Shown here in pieces: positions 23,167-32,635 of a stretch of DNA of 64,000 bases. Source of the stretch: Candidatus Terasakiella magnetica (GTDB lineage Bacteria; Pseudomonadota; Alphaproteobacteria; Rhodospirillales; Terasakiellaceae); NCBI RefSeq assembly GCF_900093605.1, contig NZ_FLYE01000046.1, positions 169,195 through 233,194 on the forward strand, given 5' to 3'. How positions within the stretch are numbered: the first letter of the stretch is position 1; every line of letters starts with the position of its first letter. The notes under the pieces are model-generated. The model worked only from the letters and a program-made list of their open reading frames with translations, had not been told where the DNA came from and made no database searches. Position numbers and translations under genes: made by a program.

Positions 23167-23928
23167 ATGCTCAGCGAAATCTTCACTTTCAACATTTTTC
23201 ATTTTGGCTTGATCTTTGCTCGTATGAGCGGGGCTTTAATCGTCATGCCGGGGATTAGTGCGTCATTTGTTTCTGTACGGGTACGCTTGATGTTGGGGTT
23301 GATGCTGGCTTTTATTTTGGTGCCAGCGGTTTCAGAAAATTTCCCGCCTTTTCCCATACACCCTTTGGAATTGATGGTTCTGCTTGGTGGGGAAATTCTG
23401 GTGGGGTTTTTCTTTGGCATGTTGATGGCAATTATGTTGAGCGCCATGCATGTGCTGGGTACGATCATCGCCTTTGTGGCTTCGCTTTCAAACGCCTTCT
23501 CATTTGATGCGGTCTCACAGGCTCAGGGCTCAATCATTGCGACTTTCTTTGTGAATTTAGCCCTGATCACCATTTTTGTCACCGACCTTCATCATTTGAT
23601 GTTAACGGCTATTGTGGATAGCTACAGCCTGTTTGAGCCCGGAAAAATGCCGCCCATTGGGGATTTTGCTAGTTTTATGACCCGCACTGTCGCCGATGCT
23701 TTTAAGATCGGGGTGGAATTGGCTTCGCCCTTTATTTTAATGTCTTTTGGTTTTCAACTCTCCATGGGGTTGATCAGCCGCCTAAACCCGCAGTTTCAGG
23801 TTTATTTCGTCGCCATGCCCGCGCAGATTTTGCTCGCGTTGCTAATGCTAATGTTTACAATCTCTGGCATTATGATGGTATTCTTGACCTATTATCAAAA
23901 TGGTCTCATCGGTTTCTTGGAACCGTAA
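23167..23928 (+). CDS. fliR: Flagellar export protein FliR
   Basis: An export-gate subunit with about six transmembrane helices. It shows FARMSGALIVMPGISASFVS near the N-terminus, GGEILVGFFFGMLMAIMLSA, the conserved LVNLAL-type region and the PAQILLALLMLMFTISGIM end. Length 253. I start at the ATG 23167; a TTG directly before it (23164) is also in frame. It lies 12 bp after fliQ and 24 bp before flhB. Confidence 0.95.
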   Translation: MLSEIFTFNIFHFGLIFARMSGALIVMPGISASFVSVRVRLMLGLMLAFILVPAVSENFPPFPIHPLELMVLLGGEILVGFFFGMLMAIMLSAMHVLGTIIAFVASLSNAFSFDAVSQAQGSIIATFFVNLALITIFVTDLHHLMLTAIVDSYSLFEPGKMPPIGDFASFMTRTVADAFKIGVELASPFILMSFGFQLSMGLISRLNPQFQVYFVAMPAQILLALLMLMFTISGIMMVFLTYYQNGLIGFLEP

Positions 23929-23952
23929 AAAGAGACGATTTAAAGGATTGAT

Positions 23953-25023
23953 ATGGCAGAAGAAGACGACGCGTCAAAAACAGAAGAACCGACCGAGAAG
24001 AAACTTTCCAAGGCAAAGGAAGAAGGTCAGGTCTCACAGTCGCAAGAGATTAAAAGCTGGGCGACGTTCTTTTCTGCTGCCTTGTTCGTCATGTTTATCG
24101 GGCCGTATTTTGCCAAAAGCGTTGTAGAACCGATTATTTTTTACTGGGCAGATGGCTATCAGGTACGCATTGATGAAAACAGCATTATTGTGTTGTTTGA
24201 ACAGATGCTCAGCGATATGGGCATCCGTGTTCTGCCGCTTCTCTTTGCTTTTATGATTACAGCCGTGCTTTCAGGTGTGTTTCAGACAGGTATGATCTGG
24301 GCACCTAAGAAGATTGAGCCGAAACTATCAAATATCTCTTTGAAAAAAGGGATCAAGAAAATGGTTTCGGTGCGCTCTGTTGTGGAACTGGTTAAAACCA
24401 TTTTCAAAATGACCTTGGTTGGCGGGGCGGCCTTTGCGGTTGTTTTACCTGTTTATACCAACGTGGAAATTTTACCGTCTTATGATGTCTTCCAGCTTTT
24501 AGAACTCATGTATGACGTTTCCATTTATATTTTGATTACGGTAACGGCGTTAATGTCTTTGATTGCCGGGCTCGATTTTGCTTATCAGCGCTATACCTTC
24601 ATGAAACAGATGAAAATGACCAAGCAGGAAGTCAAGGATGAGCATAAACAGTCCGAAGGTGACCCACAGATCAAGGCGAAAATTCGTCAGTTACGTATGG
24701 AACGTGCGCGCCAGCGTATGATGGCAGCGGTGCCGACCTCTGATGTGATCGTGACCAACCCGACCCATTACGCCTGTGCATTGGAATATAAACAGGATGA
24801 TATGCAGGCCCCTAAATTGGTCGCAAAGGGCATGGACGATCTTGCCATGCGTATTCGTGAGGTTGGTGAAGCCAATGAAGTTCCGATTGTGGAAAACCCG
24901 CCCTTAGCGCGCGCACTTTATGCCAGTGTTGAGATCGATCAGGAAATTCCGGCAGAACATTATGCCGCGGTGGCAGAAGTAATCGGTTATGTTATGCGTT
25001 TGAAAGGGCAGCTCAATCAATGA
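23953..25023 (+). CDS. flhB: Flagellar export switch protein FlhB
   Basis: Four transmembrane helices and a cytoplasmic domain that self-cleaves to switch from hook to filament export. The N-terminus KTEEPTEKKLSKAKEEGQVS is the family signature, and the cleavage motif NPTH lies in SDVIVTNPTHYACALEY with Asn269-Pro270, numbered as in Salmonella. Length 356 is normal. The flhB stop overlaps the cckA start (ATGA). A separate FlhB-CC paralogue is encoded at 21051-21425. Confidence 0.97.
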   Translation: MAEEDDASKTEEPTEKKLSKAKEEGQVSQSQEIKSWATFFSAALFVMFIGPYFAKSVVEPIIFYWADGYQVRIDENSIIVLFEQMLSDMGIRVLPLLFAFMITAVLSGVFQTGMIWAPKKIEPKLSNISLKKGIKKMVSVRSVVELVKTIFKMTLVGGAAFAVVLPVYTNVEILPSYDVFQLLELMYDVSIYILITVTALMSLIAGLDFAYQRYTFMKQMKMTKQEVKDEHKQSEGDPQIKAKIRQLRMERARQRMMAAVPTSDVIVTNPTHYACALEYKQDDMQAPKLVAKGMDDLAMRIREVGEANEVPIVENPPLARALYASVEIDQEIPAEHYAAVAEVIGYVMRLKGQLNQ

Positions 25024-27512
25024 AGCCATTAAGCCTGTCTATGCGTTTAAAAAGACGCGCCAACCGTATGGTCCGCCAACCCGTCAGCTGGGGTTTATGT
25101 GCGTGGGCGACCTTGTTGCTGGCTGCAGGTAATCATTTTTTGATTGAGGCCCATGTGGCATGGACCTATGTGCCATTACTTTTATCTATGATCTGTCTTT
25201 CTATGCTCGGCTGGGCCATTGGGTCTGCGGGTAACGCAGGTGCTTTTGGTGATTTATTGCGCCAAGCCATTGATGTTTTGCCCGAAGCCCGCCTGATAAC
25301 CGCGCGTGATGGCTCAACCGTCTATGCCAATCCGGGCTTTAAACGCTTAATGCCCTTAATGCCGGGTAAGGTGGAACTGGCTGGTATTATTGATCTTCTT
25401 GATGGCGATCATGCTATTGAGGAATTTAAACGTCTGCAAGCCAATGCGAGAAACGGTATTGGCGACCATACGGAAATCCCTATTCGCTTAACCAATGGCA
25501 GTCGTGAATGGCGCCGTATTTCAGTTGCCCCGCTTGGCAAACCTGTGGGCTTTTCACTTTGGCTGATGCGTGATGTGAGTGCGCGCCGGGAAATGGAAAC
25601 CGCGCAACGCAAAGAGTTTCGCCAGACCTTTGATTTTGTCGATAATCTACCCATCGGTTTTTTCAGTTCAGATCAGCAAGGGCGCTTTCGTTTTGTGAAC
25701 CAGACCTTAGGTGACTGGCTTGGAGTCTCACCGGAAATGGTGCGCGCCAGTGGCTTGGGCCTATCTGATTTTGTGGTGGAACTGAAAGACGGGGCCAAAG
25801 GGGCGATGAGCCTGAAGGGCGCAGATAGCAAACCTTTTGAAGTTCATGTGCGCCAAACTGAGCTTTATGATGAGCAAGGCCAGTTCGTGCATAATCGCTG
25901 TGTTGTTTTGCGCGAAGGTATCGAATTTGGCTCTGTGGCAACAGAACGCCCCTCACAAAACTCTCAAAAAGCCGCTCTTGGCTTTGATCCACGGGTGCGC
26001 TGGCTGTTTAATGAAGCACCTGTGGGGATTGCCGTGCTGGACTTGGACCGCACGGTGGTGGATTGCAACCGGGCCTTTCTTAAAATGCTCGGGCGCCATC
26101 AAGATGCCATTGTCGGGCGGCCTTTATTTGACCAGATCAAGCAGGATTATCATGAAGACGCCACACGTCAGCTCGGCAAAGTGGCCATGGGGACCATTGC
26201 GGCTGTGCGTTTTGATGTACAGATGCAAACCGCAAAAGGCCGTATGTTGACGGTGAGTGTTTTTGCCGGGCACATGGAAGATGAGGCCGGGCAGATCAGT
26301 GGGCTTGTGCTGCACTTTATTGATGCAACTGAACAGCGCGATCTTGAGCTGCAATTTACTCAAGCCCAGAAAATGCAGGCCATTGGTCAACTCGCAGGTG
26401 GAGTAGCCCATGATTTCAATAACGTGTTGACCGCCTTGACCGGTTTTTGCGAAATTCTGTTGGAGCGCCATCCAAAGGGTGATCCTGATCATCAGGAATT
26501 GCAGCAGATTTATCAAAGTGGTAACCGGGCAACCGATCTTGTGCGCCAGCTTTTAGCCTTTTCACGCAAGCAGACACTGCGTCCCAAAATTGTTGATATT
26601 TCAGAAGTAATTTCAGACCTGTCTGCCATGTTGAATCGCTCTTTAGGGGAGACTGTACATCTGCGCATTGAACATGGTCGCGACCTTAACCAAATTCGCG
26701 TGGATACAGGGCAGCTTGAACAAGTGGTGGTGAATTTGGCCGTTAATGCCGGACATGCCATGAATGGGGAAGGCGAAGTGATTATTCGCACCCTGAATGC
26801 GGAAATTAACGAGGCTGTTGAGCAGGCCCATGACACTATGCCACCGGGACAATATGTTTGTGTGGAAGTTTCTGATACGGGCTGTGGTATTGCAAAAGAA
26901 AACCTGACCAAGATTTTCGAGCCGTTCTTTACCACCAAAGATGTGGATAAGGGAACCGGGCTTGGGCTATCAACCGTTTACGGTATTGTGCGCCAGACGG
27001 ATGGTTATATTTTTGTCGATAGTATTATTGGACAGGGCACGACCTTCACCATTTTCTTCCCCGCCATCGAAGAAGATGCCGAGGCCCCTAAGGAAGAGAA
27101 AAAAGCCCAGCCTGATCTGTTTGATCATGCCGATCTTACCGGAACGGCAACCATTTTGTTGGTGGAAGATGAAGACCCTGTGCGTTTGTTTGGTGCGCGT
27201 GCACTGAGCGCGAAGGGCTATGAAGTGCTGGAGGCTTCCAGTGGTGATCTAGCATGGGAGATCATGAAGTCAGAGGCCAATAATATTGACCTCATTATCA
27301 CCGATGTGGTGATGCCGGGCATGAAAGGCCCTGACCTCATTGAGTTGGTGCGCACGCAAGTGCCTGATATGAAAGTGATCTTCATGTCAGGCTATGCTGA
27401 AGACGTCATTCCTGAAGGTATTGAAAATGACCCGACCATTCACTTCCTGCCTAAACCGTTTAAGCTGAAAGACCTCGCCTATAAAGTGAAAGAAGTTCTG
27501 GGCGAGATTTAA
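25020..27512 (+). CDS. cckA: Cell-cycle hybrid histidine kinase CckA
   Basis: In alphaproteobacteria CckA feeds phosphate through ChpT to CtrA and CpdR. The 830-residue protein has two N-terminal membrane helices (about 25-70), three PAS-like regions (about 80-180, 200-295 and 325-445), and a HisKA domain with phosphoacceptor His464 in LAGGVAHDFNNVLTALTGF. The ATPase domain follows (VVVNLAVNAGHAMNGEGEVI; GCGIAKENLTKIFEPFFTTK; TGLGLSTVYGIVRQTDGYIF), and the C-terminal receiver has Asp762 (IITDVVMPG). Domain order and the DFNN box are characteristic of CckA. It is translationally coupled to flhB. Confidence 0.93.
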   Translation: MKPLSLSMRLKRRANRMVRQPVSWGLCAWATLLLAAGNHFLIEAHVAWTYVPLLLSMICLSMLGWAIGSAGNAGAFGDLLRQAIDVLPEARLITARDGSTVYANPGFKRLMPLMPGKVELAGIIDLLDGDHAIEEFKRLQANARNGIGDHTEIPIRLTNGSREWRRISVAPLGKPVGFSLWLMRDVSARREMETAQRKEFRQTFDFVDNLPIGFFSSDQQGRFRFVNQTLGDWLGVSPEMVRASGLGLSDFVVELKDGAKGAMSLKGADSKPFEVHVRQTELYDEQGQFVHNRCVVLREGIEFGSVATERPSQNSQKAALGFDPRVRWLFNEAPVGIAVLDLDRTVVDCNRAFLKMLGRHQDAIVGRPLFDQIKQDYHEDATRQLGKVAMGTIAAVRFDVQMQTAKGRMLTVSVFAGHMEDEAGQISGLVLHFIDATEQRDLELQFTQAQKMQAIGQLAGGVAHDFNNVLTALTGFCEILLERHPKGDPDHQELQQIYQSGNRATDLVRQLLAFSRKQTLRPKIVDISEVISDLSAMLNRSLGETVHLRIEHGRDLNQIRVDTGQLEQVVVNLAVNAGHAMNGEGEVIIRTLNAEINEAVEQAHDTMPPGQYVCVEVSDTGCGIAKENLTKIFEPFFTTKDVDKGTGLGLSTVYGIVRQTDGYIFVDSIIGQGTTFTIFFPAIEEDAEAPKEEKKAQPDLFDHADLTGTATILLVEDEDPVRLFGARALSAKGYEVLEASSGDLAWEIMKSEANNIDLIITDVVMPGMKGPDLIELVRTQVPDMKVIFMSGYAEDVIPEGIENDPTIHFLPKPFKLKDLAYKVKEVLGEI

Positions 27513-27531
27513 CAGACAGGCTTTTTTTGGG

Positions 27532-27717
27532 TTAGAGGCGATCAACGCCCTTAAAATCAATTTCAACAATCTTCCCAAGTGAAGATGTATAATGTGCTTC
27601 TGCTTTTTGGGTGAATTTTGCTTTGGCATCATCTTCATTTTGAGCTGTAACCTTAAGGGCAACTTTTTTAATGGTTGTGTCAAAGGTAAGGTTTGCTTGA
27701 ATTTGATACTGTGACAT
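27532..27717 (-). CDS. Small unknown protein (61 residues)
   Basis: Not recognised. The product is soluble and mixed alpha/beta in appearance: MSQYQIQANLTFDTTIKKVA with alternating polar/hydrophobic strands, an Asp/Lys-rich helix (NEDDAKAKFTQKAEAHYTS) and a final strand KIVEIDFKGV. It has no cysteine, signal peptide or membrane segment. A plausible AT-rich leader lies upstream and the composition is normal, so I think it is a real gene. It is convergent with cckA, 19 bp apart. The pattern could be a DUF-type single-domain fold; no function is claimed. Confidence 0.6.
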   Translation of the reverse strand: MSQYQIQANLTFDTTIKKVALKVTAQNEDDAKAKFTQKAEAHYTSSLGKIVEIDFKGVDRL

Positions 27718-27856
27718 TGATTTTAAACTCCATGTAATTCAATAAGGTTAGCTTTATTTCGGATTTAGTCGCGTTAAACGCGAGTTCTACAGCTGTTTTT
27801 AACAATGCTGTATAAACACCCCGTGTTACTTTCTACTCTTTGGTCCCTTATTAACT

Positions 27857-27901
27857 GGGCTTTTCGAAAGATTGATTGATCTGAATCAATCTTTTGAGCC
27901 C
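27857..27901. repeat. Long imperfect hairpin upstream of recA (first)
   Basis: A perfect 11-bp stem (AAAGATTGATT 27867-27877 with AATCAATCTTT 27884-27894, 6-nt loop) is flanked by a further GGGCT / AGCCC pairing. It lies in the 437-bp region 27718-28154 that holds no coding sequence I can support. It could be an RNA leader structure or a terminator without a clear T tract. Confidence 0.5.
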
Positions 27902-27987
27902 ATCTGTAGATTGAATATCAAAAAAAGGACAATAAAGGCAATCAAAAGATAAGAAAAAAGTAGAGCTCCTTGCTACGCAATAATGGA

Positions 27988-28013
27988 GAATCGGATGTTC
28001 CTATATCCGATTC
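27988..28013. repeat. Inverted repeat upstream of recA (second)
   Basis: GAATCGGAT (27988-27996) and ATCCGATTC (28005-28013) form a perfect 9-bp stem with an 8-nt loop, about 140 bp upstream of recA. Function unknown. Confidence 0.5.
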
Positions 28014-28070
28014 GCATAGAATTTAATGAGAACATTGTAAAAAAGAGTATTTAAAAACAATGAGTTCACA

Positions 28071-28106
28071 AATGTTCTTGCTAATGAGAACATTATGAGT
28101 ACATTT
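28071..28106 (+). promoter_or_regulatory. Candidate SOS-type operator and promoter of recA
   Basis: AATGTTCT (28071-28078) and AGAACATT (28087-28094) are perfect 8-bp arms with an 8-nt spacer. They overlap a possible promoter TTGCTA (28078-28083) N16 TACATT (28100-28105). TAATGAGAACATT occurs twice (28024-28036, 28082-28094). GTTC/GAAC half-sites are those of alphaproteobacterial LexA boxes, but the spacing differs from the usual GTTC-N7-GTTC (here GTTC-N6-GTTC or GTTC-N10-GAAC). The placement favours a LexA-like operator. Confidence 0.5.
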
Positions 28107-28154
28107 AAATCAATTGCAACGGCCCTGTTACTTGTGGAATAAGGGAGTACTGAT

Positions 28155-29225
28155 ATGTCTCAGACCGCACTAAAGCTCGTGGATAAGGATACAATGGATA
28201 AAAATAAAGCATTGGAAGCAGCAGTCGCACAGATCGAACGATCTTTTGGCAAAGGCTCCATTATGAAGTTGGGCCAGCGTGAAAACGCGGTGGAAACAGA
28301 AGTTATTTCAACAGGTTCTTTGGGCCTTGATATCGGTCTTGGGATCGGCGGTGTGCCAAAGGGGCGTGTCGTTGAGGTTTATGGTCCTGAAAGTTCCGGT
28401 AAAACAACTTTGGCCCTGCATATTGTGGCTGAAGCCCAGAAAAATGGCGGCACCTGCGCCTTTGTGGATGCCGAGCATGCACTTGATCCGGCTTATGCCC
28501 AGAAACTGGGCTGTAATGTGGATGATCTGTTGATCTCCCAACCTGATGCGGGTGAGCAGGCTTTGGAAATTACCGATACATTGGTGCGCAGTGGTGCGGT
28601 TGATGTCTTGATCATTGATAGTGTGGCCGCCCTTGTGCCGCGCGCTGAACTTGAAGGCGAGATGGGCGATACCCACGTTGGCCTGCAAGCGCGTTTGATG
28701 AGCCAAGCTTTGCGTAAATTAACCTCGTCGGTTTCACGTTCCAACACATTGGTGATTTTCATCAACCAGATCCGTATGAAAATTGGTGTGATGTTTGGTA
28801 ACCCTGAAACCACAACAGGTGGTAACGCCCTTAAATTCTATTCTTCTATCCGCATGGAAATTCGCCGTATCGGTCAGATCAAGGACCGTGATGAAGTGGT
28901 GGGTAACCAGACCCGTGTGAAAGTTGTGAAGAACAAGATGGCACCGCCGTTCCGTACCGTTGAATTTGACATTATGTATGGTGAAGGCATTTCCAAAATG
29001 GGTGAAATCCTTGATCTGGGTGTTAAAGGCGGGATTGTTGAAAAATCCGGTTCGTGGTTCTCTTATAATTCCACACGCATTGGTCAGGGGCGTGAGAATG
29101 CCAAGAATTTCTTGCGTGAAAATACTGAAATGACACAGGAAATTGAAACCCTTATTCGCCAAAATGCAGGGCTGATTTCTGATGCCATGACAACGGGTGA
29201 ACCTGCCAAAGGGGATGACGATTAA
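28155..29225 (+). CDS. recA: Recombinase RecA
   Basis: Catalyses strand exchange and activates LexA self-cleavage. The 356-residue protein contains [15 protein letters not shown], the Walker [12 protein letters not shown], the [15 protein letters not shown] motif (here [11 protein letters not shown]), the Walker [12 protein letters not shown], loop L1 [20 protein letters not shown] and loop L2 [20 protein letters not shown] with GNALKFY. GGGAG precedes the ATG. A strong terminator follows, so it is monocistronic. Confidence 0.98.
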   Translation: MSQTALKLVDKDTMDKNKALEAAVAQIERSFGKGSIMKLGQRENAVETEVISTGSLGLDIGLGIGGVPKGRVVEVYGPESSGKTTLALHIVAEAQKNGGTCAFVDAEHALDPAYAQKLGCNVDDLLISQPDAGEQALEITDTLVRSGAVDVLIIDSVAALVPRAELEGEMGDTHVGLQARLMSQALRKLTSSVSRSNTLVIFINQIRMKIGVMFGNPETTTGGNALKFYSSIRMEIRRIGQIKDRDEVVGNQTRVKVVKNKMAPPFRTVEFDIMYGEGISKMGEILDLGVKGGIVEKSGSWFSYNSTRIGQGRENAKNFLRENTEMTQEIETLIRQNAGLISDAMTTGEPAKGDDD

Positions 29226-29250
29226 GTTCGTCGACATGATGGTATAATGA

Positions 29251-29290
29251 AACGAGCCCTAAGCAACCTTGTTTAGGGCTCGTTTTTTTT
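29251..29290 (+). terminator. Rho-independent terminator after recA
   Basis: AACGAGCCCTAA and TTAGGGCTCGTT make a perfect 12-bp stem with a 9-nt loop, followed by a T-run, 25 nt past the recA stop. Confidence 0.93.
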
Positions 29291-29394
29291 GGATACAAAA
29301 TGATAAGGATTCAGGAGTTACGCTGGACAGGGCAGAATTTGCACGGTAAAAACGACACTCTTGAATTCATGATAACCACTTAAAGTGAAGACCT

Positions 29395-32034
29395 ATGCAA
29401 AGTGCGAACGACATCCGTAAAACGTTTCTTGAGTATTTCGGTAAAAATGGTCACGAGATTGTAGATTCATCTCCTCTTGTGCCACGAAATGACCCGACCT
29501 TGATGTTTACAAACGCAGGGATGGTGCAGTTCAAAAATGTTTTCACAGGGGTTGAAAAACGTGAGTATAGCCGTGCGACCACATCACAAAAATGTGTGCG
29601 CGCCGGTGGTAAACATAACGACCTTGAAAATGTTGGCTTTACAGCGCGTCACCATACATTCTTTGAAATGTTGGGGAACTTCTCTTTTGGTGATTATTTT
29701 AAAGACAATGCCATTGAGCTCGCCTGGAACCTGATCACTAAGGAATTCGGCCTGCCCAAAGACAAACTGCTCGTCACGGTTTATCATGAAGATGACGAAG
29801 CTTTTGATCTGTGGAAAAAAATTGCGGGCCTAAGTGATGATAAAATCATCAGGATCCCGACCTCAGATAACTTCTGGGCTATGGGCGATACGGGCCCTTG
29901 TGGTCCTTGTTCAGAGATTTTCTTTGATCATGGCGATCACATCTGGGGTGGCCCTCCGGGCTCACCTGAAGAAGATGGTGATCGTTTTATCGAGATTTGG
30001 AACCTCGTGTTCATGCAGTATGAGCAAACGGCTGATGAACGTTTGAACCTGCCCAAACCATCGATCGATACAGGCATGGGGCTGGAACGTATTGCCGCTG
30101 TCATGCAAGGCACCCATGATAACTATAATGTGGACCTCTTGCGCAAACTGATCGAGGCTTCTGCTGATAAATCTTCAACGGATGCAGATGGTGATTTCAA
30201 TACATCCCACCGCGTAATCGCCGACCATTTACGCTCAAGTGCGTTCTTGCTCGCTGATGGTGTTTTGCCGTCCAATGAAGGTCGTGGCTATGTGCTGCGT
30301 CGTATCATGCGCCGCGCCATGCGTCATGCTCATATCATTGGGGCGAAAGACCCGTTGTTGCATAAGCTTGTGCCCACTCTAACATCTTTGATGGGTCAAG
30401 CTTTCCCTGAGCTAACACGTGCAGAAGCGTTGATTACGGAAACGTTGGAACTTGAAGAAGCACGCTTTAAAAAGCTGCTTGATCGTGGTCTCTCGCTCTT
30501 GGATGCAGAGACAAAAGAACTTGGTGAAGGTGATGAGCTTAAAGGTGATGTGGCCTTTAAACTGTATGACACCTATGGCTTCCCAGTTGATTTAACCCAA
30601 GATGCCCTAAAGCCTAAAAATATCGGCGTGGATATGGATGGTTTCGAAACCGCCATGGAAAAACAACGCGCAGAAGCCCGTAAAAACTGGTCCGGTTCTG
30701 GCGGGCAAGCCGATGAGGCTTTGTGGTTTGACTTAAAAGAAAAAGTCGGCGCAACCGATTTCTTGGGCTACGATACAGAAACAGCGGAAGGACAAATCGT
30801 CTCCATCGTTGTGGATGGCAAAGAAGTTGACCGCGCCCAACCGGGCACAGAAGTGATCGTGCTTTTGAACCAGACACCTTTTTATGCAGAAAGCGGTGGT
30901 CAGGAAGGCGATAAAGGTCTTCTTAAAGTCGGTGATATTGCCGAAGTTGAGATTTCAGATACACAAAAACGCATTCATTCGCTTTACCTACATGTGGGTA
31001 AAGTTAAAGGTGGTGTGATTTCTGTTGGCGAAGATGTTTCTGCTGAAGTGGATAACACACGTCGCTCCTCCATTCGTTCAAACCACTCTGCAACTCACTT
31101 ATTGCATAAAGCTTTGCAACAGGAACTGGGTGATCATGTCACTCAGAAAGGTTCCTTGGTAGCAGAAGAACGTCTGCGTTTTGATATTGCCCATAACAAA
31201 GGCTTGAGCGCAGAAGAAATTGCGGCTGTTGAAGCCAAGGTAAATGCACAAGTTCGCTCCAACACCGAAGTTGTCACCCGTTTGATGACACCGGATGAAG
31301 CCATTGAACAAGGGGCGATGGCGCTCTTTGGTGAGAAATACGGCGATGAAGTCCGCGTTGTTGCCATGGGTGATGAAGCAGGTAAAAACTTCTCTGTTGA
31401 GCTATGTGGCGGAACGCACGTTAAACGCACAGGCGATATCGGCCTGTTTAAAGTGTTGAGCGAAGGTGCAGTGGCTGCTGGTGTGCGCCGTATTGAAGCA
31501 CTTACGGGCTCAGCTGCTGTGGCTTATCTGGCAGAACAAGAAGAACGCTTAAATGAAACCGCAGCACTTTTGAAATCAACACCGGCTAAAGTGGCCTCGC
31601 GCGTTGAAGCTTTGCTTGATGAGCGCAAGAAGATGGAGCGTGAAATCGCTGATCTTCGCAAAAAATTGGCAACAGGGGGTGCTTCTGGTTCTGCCTCTGA
31701 AGTTAAAGAGGTTGAGGGTGTTAAATATATGGGCAAGGTTCTTGACGGTATTCCCGGTAAAGAACTTAAGTCCATGGTTGATGAGATGAAGAATCAGATC
31801 GGTTCGGGCATCTGTGCGGCGATTTCTGTGAATGATGGTAAAGCCTCTCTTGTTGTTGGTGTTACGGATGATTTGAAAGATAGTCATAGTGCCGTTGATC
31901 TGGTGCGTGCAGGGTCTGCTGCAGTTGGTGGTAAAGGTGGCGGTGGTCGCCCTGACATGGCCCAAGCTGGTGGCCCTGATGGGGATAAGGCTGATGCTGC
32001 TTTGGCTGCGATTGAAGCAGCCATTGCGGGTTAA
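29395..32034 (+). CDS. alaS: Alanyl-tRNA synthetase AlaS
   Basis: Charges tRNA-Ala. At 879 residues it is full length. The class II catalytic core starts with [20 protein letters not shown] and contains the motif 2 region with [20 protein letters not shown]; the editing domain keeps [11 protein letters not shown] and [13 protein letters not shown]; the C-Ala domain ends with [15 protein letters not shown]. NnrU-like follows after 25 bp and may be cotranscribed. Confidence 0.97.
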   Translation: MQSANDIRKTFLEYFGKNGHEIVDSSPLVPRNDPTLMFTNAGMVQFKNVFTGVEKREYSRATTSQKCVRAGGKHNDLENVGFTARHHTFFEMLGNFSFGDYFKDNAIELAWNLITKEFGLPKDKLLVTVYHEDDEAFDLWKKIAGLSDDKIIRIPTSDNFWAMGDTGPCGPCSEIFFDHGDHIWGGPPGSPEEDGDRFIEIWNLVFMQYEQTADERLNLPKPSIDTGMGLERIAAVMQGTHDNYNVDLLRKLIEASADKSSTDADGDFNTSHRVIADHLRSSAFLLADGVLPSNEGRGYVLRRIMRRAMRHAHIIGAKDPLLHKLVPTLTSLMGQAFPELTRAEALITETLELEEARFKKLLDRGLSLLDAETKELGEGDELKGDVAFKLYDTYGFPVDLTQDALKPKNIGVDMDGFETAMEKQRAEARKNWSGSGGQADEALWFDLKEKVGATDFLGYDTETAEGQIVSIVVDGKEVDRAQPGTEVIVLLNQTPFYAESGGQEGDKGLLKVGDIAEVEISDTQKRIHSLYLHVGKVKGGVISVGEDVSAEVDNTRRSSIRSNHSATHLLHKALQQELGDHVTQKGSLVAEERLRFDIAHNKGLSAEEIAAVEAKVNAQVRSNTEVVTRLMTPDEAIEQGAMALFGEKYGDEVRVVAMGDEAGKNFSVELCGGTHVKRTGDIGLFKVLSEGAVAAGVRRIEALTGSAAVAYLAEQEERLNETAALLKSTPAKVASRVEALLDERKKMEREIADLRKKLATGGASGSASEVKEVEGVKYMGKVLDGIPGKELKSMVDEMKNQIGSGICAAISVNDGKASLVVGVTDDLKDSHSAVDLVRAGSAAVGGKGGGGRPDMAQAGGPDGDKADAALAAIEAAIAG

Positions 32035-32059
32035 TTTAAATAAATAAGAGGCAAGAGTA

Positions 32060-32635
32060 ATGGAAACGATAATTCTTGGCCTCTGGCTATGGATCTCCGC
32101 CCATATGATCCCGGTTGTTGCACCGGATATGCGCGCGCGTCTTGTCGCGCGTTTGGGCGAGATGCCGTATAAAGGGCTTTTTGCCCTTGTGGTGCTGGCT
32201 TCTGTCGGCTTAATGGTGTTGGGCTGGCGCTCTATCAATACGGTGACGCCGCTTTATGATATCTATAATATTGTGGCTTTCCCCGCACTCGCGATGATCC
32301 TTGCCGGTTTTGTCTTGATGGCAGCAGCCAAGGTGAAATGCAATTTCCAACGCGTAATCCGCCATCCTCAACTAACGGGCTTTAGCCTGTGGGCCATTGC
32401 CCATATGCTGATGAATGGGGATTTACACGCTGTTGTCTTGTTTGGTGGATTAGCTGCTTGGTCTATCTCGACTATCTTTTTGCTGAATAAACGCGATGGG
32501 GCCTTTATACCGCCAGCTAAGCAACTGCCCCATAAAGGCGTGATTGCCGCTGCCATTGGCTTTGTGATTTTTATCGCCCTTGTGATGGGCCATGAATATT
32601 TTTCAGGTATTGACCTGACCGTAAAACGTCACTGA
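32060..32635 (+). CDS. NnrU-family integral membrane protein
   Basis: About five or six transmembrane helices in 191 residues. The family motif is visible as VIRHPQLTGFSLWAIAHMLM plus NGDLHAVVLFGG, with His residues likely to bind haem as in the plant homologue Z-ISO. NnrU was first linked to nitrite/NO metabolism, but no denitrification genes are nearby, so the family name says little about the role here. It begins 25 bp after alaS with AAGAGGCAAGAG upstream. It overlaps the convergent sulfotransferase gene by 7 bp. Confidence 0.82.
   Translation: METIILGLWLWISAHMIPVVAPDMRARLVARLGEMPYKGLFALVVLASVGLMVLGWRSINTVTPLYDIYNIVAFPALAMILAGFVLMAAAKVKCNFQRVIRHPQLTGFSLWAIAHMLMNGDLHAVVLFGGLAAWSISTIFLLNKRDGAFIPPAKQLPHKGVIAAAIGFVIFIALVMGHEYFSGIDLTVKRH

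Noticed and set aside
28064..28077. GTTCACAAATGTTC as canonical alphaproteobacterial LexA box
   Set aside because: The spacer is 6, not 7; kept only as a variant candidate.
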